Part shown: positions 60,765-64,000 of the stretch, piece by piece
Layout of the letters: every line of letters starts with the position of its first letter
How positions within the stretch are numbered: position 1 is the stretch's first letter
Source of the DNA: Epiperipatus broadwayi
Taxonomy: Eukaryota > Onychophora > Udeonychophora > Euonychophora > Peripatidae
NCBI GenBank assembly: GCA_028023455.1
Contig: JAQFVV010001062.1
Span: 56,025-120,024 of the forward strand
Reading direction: 5' to 3'
DNA: 64,000 bases
Notes under the pieces: generated by a model
What the model was told of the DNA's origin: nothing
Seen by the model: the letters and a program-made list of their open reading frames with translations, nothing else
Databases searched by the model: none
Program-made: the position numbers and the translations under genes

Positions 60765-63700
60765 TGTGCCATTACAATTTGGTCACTAGCCAAATTTATA
60801 GTAATGTGCATGTAGAAAAGGTAAAACAAAATCATCATCACAATTTTATATAACCATAAAAGAAGCTGTAGGCATCCAAGTTCAAACCCTACCAGATCAA
60901 AATCTTAAATGCTTTAGACAGAAAGAGAGTGGGTCAACAATTATAATCTTTACTTGTTTGTGTGTTAATAAATCTCAAAAAGAGCAGCACACACATTTAA
61001 TATTTAAAATTTTAATTTTTCTTTAAAAAGCAAAGTTATAATGCATACGTATAGGCAATGTATGTGTAAACTATTTAATTGTTTTATATTTCAAATATTC
61101 AACATTTTAACTTTCTTTAAAACTAACCTATGCTTGATCAATTCTAATATCTTATTCTATGCTTCTATTTTTTTTTCTATAATTATAATTGGGATTTAAA
61201 AGTTACAGATTTAATTAAATAATAGGGTTATAATTACTAAGCTAGCAATTATATTATTTAATGTTAGTTTATGAATGATTTGAAAGAATGAAGGATGTGT
61301 GTACATTACATACAGAAATTTACATTTACTAAATATTGAAAGAAAAGGAAGGATTAAATCTGTCAAATTATTTTTTTTGTACAATTTTATGTTAAAAGAG
61401 GAAATCGGTTTAATCAGATATTTATCTTTGTATCAATTTTTTTTGTAAATGATTGTTTTTCACTTTGGGAGCTTATAATGGGTGAGAGCTCTAATTTTGA
61501 AATTGTCTTATCTTAAGATCTAAAGAAGGAAGCTCGAAGATTGGAAAGGTTACCTAAATGTAAAAAAAAAGAAAGGAAATAAAGATTAAGTCTATTTTTT
61601 TTAAAACAAAAGTGTCTGGAAAAAGGATTAAACTTTTCAGTTGAAAAATAATTTAGTTGAAAATAAATTAGAGATCTAATTAAAATGAATTTGTCCAAAA
61701 ATAGCAAGTGACGCTATCTCTGATTGGTTAAGTTAGCTACAAATTGGATATAAAAAGCTGTCTGGAATTATTATTATTTGTGATTATGATTCAGATTATT
61801 AGACTATTAAATTGAATGTTGAAAATATAAGAAATGGCTGGCTAGAAAAATTATATGTATGTCCCATCTCTTCCGGACCATCTGGGGAAGCTGCACATCA
61901 CATAGGAAAGAAAAGATGTTGTGTCTAAAATAATATTCTACACCTTTCAACTGACCAGAGAAATAAGATGTTTTTAATAGAAGGAAGAAAGCATTCACCT
62001 GCATTCGATAAAAGATGAATTAATCTACTGATAAATATTAATCATCAAGTCCAATTAATTGTTACAACAACTGATTTTAAACTCAAGAAAATTTATAAAT
62101 GTGAAAACAACTGCTGTATTTCATCCACATGCTTGACAGGAAGAGAAGAAAAATTAATATAATGATTTCCAAATTGTCCACTAAAGCAAATAACCTCAAT
62201 AGAGTCATCATCATCAAATAGTTATACACCTCAAGAAAGAGATTGTTCCTACGTAAAACGGAAATGGTAGCTGCAGAAATATAGACATTATACAAGACAA
62301 GTTTGAACCCTTGGAAATTCGCCACAAACAAAAGATCGGTAATATGACTTTTTATATCTATTTTCTTTATGATATCAGTCTTAATAAACATTTTAGCAAT
62401 AAAGTGGTATATTTTATTTAAAGAACTTTTAAAGACTATTCAGATCGATTAAAACAAGAATGTCTTACTAATAATAACTTTGAGCTTCATAAATTATCTT
62501 GAATGTATGAAAATTATTTGTTTATTAATTTTACAGTTATGAAAAATATTAATGTGTAAAACAATTTTTTTTTATGGTATTATGATTTTAGTTTTAACTA
62601 ATATATTATTATTATGTTGGTTTTAAATAATATTTTGTTATTATGGGATAAAACACGCACATACATAATAATATTTTTATATGTGTATAATTGTGAGTGA
62701 ATGTGAAATAATGAGTAGTATTAGAATATTAGATTATTTTGTTTCAAGTTAAGTATAGCATTTCAGAGGTAGAAGAGCGGGGGAGAAAATAATTTAAAAC
62801 TTGTTTCTAAAACTTGCTCTTTCAATTCTATTAACATTTTCTTTTACATTCTACTTACATGTTAGATTTATAAAGTATGTGTGCTAATGAGCAGATAATA
62901 TTTTTTTCTTGAAATACTTTTCTCATGGAGTGAAAATCATGGTCAATGTGACGTCCAACTTAATACAAAATACATTTGAAGGGAAAGGGGGAAGAACTTG
63001 AAATTAATCTGAGGATTGTTATATAATCAATTATTATCATTATTATTATTCATGTCAATTTTCATATTTATCTAGAAATTTTTATGTATATGTTAGAAAT
63101 GTAGTAATAAATATTAGTTTGTTTTATTAAATGAGGCGTATATATTTCATTAAGTGTAGTCTTTGTTAAGTGTGATTATTCATCATCATCAATGGTTGAA
63201 TATTAGTTATTTAAGATATAAGTAAATATGCTAAAATTAAGCAATAATTATGAATTTCTTTATAAAAATTAGTTTTATGTTTAGGCTTAGTCCTAGAGCT
63301 GTAGTTGAAACCCTTGTCATTATCGTTATTATTATCATCATTATCATCGTCATCAACGTTTTAATTAATGAGCTGTTTAACTGTTTAAAGGCCATAAATA
63401 AATATTGATTTTATAATATTTAGTGATTTCTTAGTATTATTATAACCACATCCCGTCATCTATTTCATGCAAGGATGAGTGAATTGCCATCCTAAATTAG
63501 TTATATATAATCTGAGCTAGTAAACTTATAAAAATATTGAAACACATTTGTTATGCTAAGATCTGAGAAATGATTTATGTCTAATATACTCCACTTTGGT
63601 TTATAGATGTTTTACTTTTACCTAAATATTAGTGCTTATAGTGATATGGCTCAAAAAGCAAAATCTCCCATTTTATTAGAAATAAAGTACCAAGAAGGGA

Positions 63701-64000
63701 TTCAAACCCGGTACATGTGAAAAGGTTATTAGATATAACCATGTCTAGATTCAGATAATCTAGTGGCGCCCTGCTAGACCATATTCACTTAGTATTTGTT
63801 TAAACATGCACTTAACATCAAACCAAAAAATGAAAGTGGATAAGATTACTGTCTGTATACCTGAGTTATATTTTATTGAATTACTAGTGTACTCACTTCA
63901 CGTGATTTCATATACCTGAGTTATAATACTTGTTATGAATAATTTGTTTATAATTCTTATATATATATTTTTGGACTCAGATATGGTAATAAATCATTTA
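60765..64000 (+). mobile_element. 3' LTR of the LTR retrotransposon, cut by the window end
   Basis: Near-identical to 53844-57040, including the TATA box (61749-61757), a 102-codon incidental - strand frame and the tRNA-like relic (B box 63699-63708). From about 63954 the match breaks and actcagatatggt (63976-63988) re-aligns with 57105, implying a deletion of several tens of bases. The true end and the target-site duplication lie outside the window. Confidence 0.75.

Noticed and set aside
53844-64000. Tandem segmental duplication instead of LTRs
   Set aside because: The polypurine tract directly before the second copy, TG...CA ends and the PBS-like site after the first favour LTRs. The alternative is not fully excluded because the right end lies outside the window.

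Overview
The window is very AT-rich animal DNA, probably from a lophotrochozoan. A mollusc is my best guess, but the sequence alone does not settle this. The only host gene I can support is one internal exon of a Wnt6 orthologue (2349-2569, + strand), with consensus splice sites and intron phases that fit Wnt6. Nothing else in the 64 kb looks like Wnt6, so everything right of the exon is either one intron longer than 61 kb or intron plus intergenic DNA. Almost all the rest is transposable elements in various states of decay and simple repeats. Nearly every short ORF in the window is noise or a relic of these elements.

Layout. 0-6.4 kb: a diverged 1.1 kb repeat carrying a SINE, then the Wnt6 exon and intron. 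6.6-7.4 kb: a decayed Penelope-like element (PLE) with a GIY-YIG relic (- strand). 7.6-12.8 kb: a decayed LINE (- strand). 15.9-16.6 kb: a TATA-bearing, LTR-like stretch followed by an unusually GC-rich patch. 18.3-23.4 kb: a second decayed LINE family (+ strand), interrupted by a head-to-head array of ~410 bp repeats (19.1-20.9 kb) and by a 275 bp short retroelement. 23.8-26.65 kb: a relative of the 7.6-12.8 kb LINE (+ strand). 28.2-30.3 kb: a decayed hAT/ZBED-type transposase (- strand). 30.5-34.95 kb and 43.9-49.3 kb: two old copies of a non-coding ~4.4 kb repeat, one carrying a 26 bp-TIR element and the other SINEs. 35.0-38.1 kb: two PLE copies arranged head to head. 40.6-41.1 kb: a diverged copy of the ~410 bp repeat. 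53.8-64.0 kb: a young LTR retrotransposon with ~3.3 kb LTRs, a primer-binding-site-like sequence, a polypurine tract, and one broken gag-like frame ending in eleven tandem W-x-R-E-S repeats.

The most interesting signal is in the 19.1-20.9 kb array. Each full ~410 bp monomer carries a complete hammerhead self-cleaving ribozyme motif, with both core strands, three helices and a UH cleavage site. There are four motifs, two on each strand. The diverged array at 40.6 kb has a damaged core but keeps helix I through a compensating base-pair change. This is the signature of a retrozyme: a small non-coding retroelement that makes unit-length, probably circular RNA. PLEs are known to carry hammerheads and are thought to mobilise such RNAs. 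PLE relics are present in the same window, and both the PLE pair and the ribozyme array are head to head and bordered by (TA)n. A separate 275 bp element with a 14 bp target-site duplication carries another hammerhead-like motif.

All calls were made by reading the sequence and by hand translation. No alignment or structure program was run.
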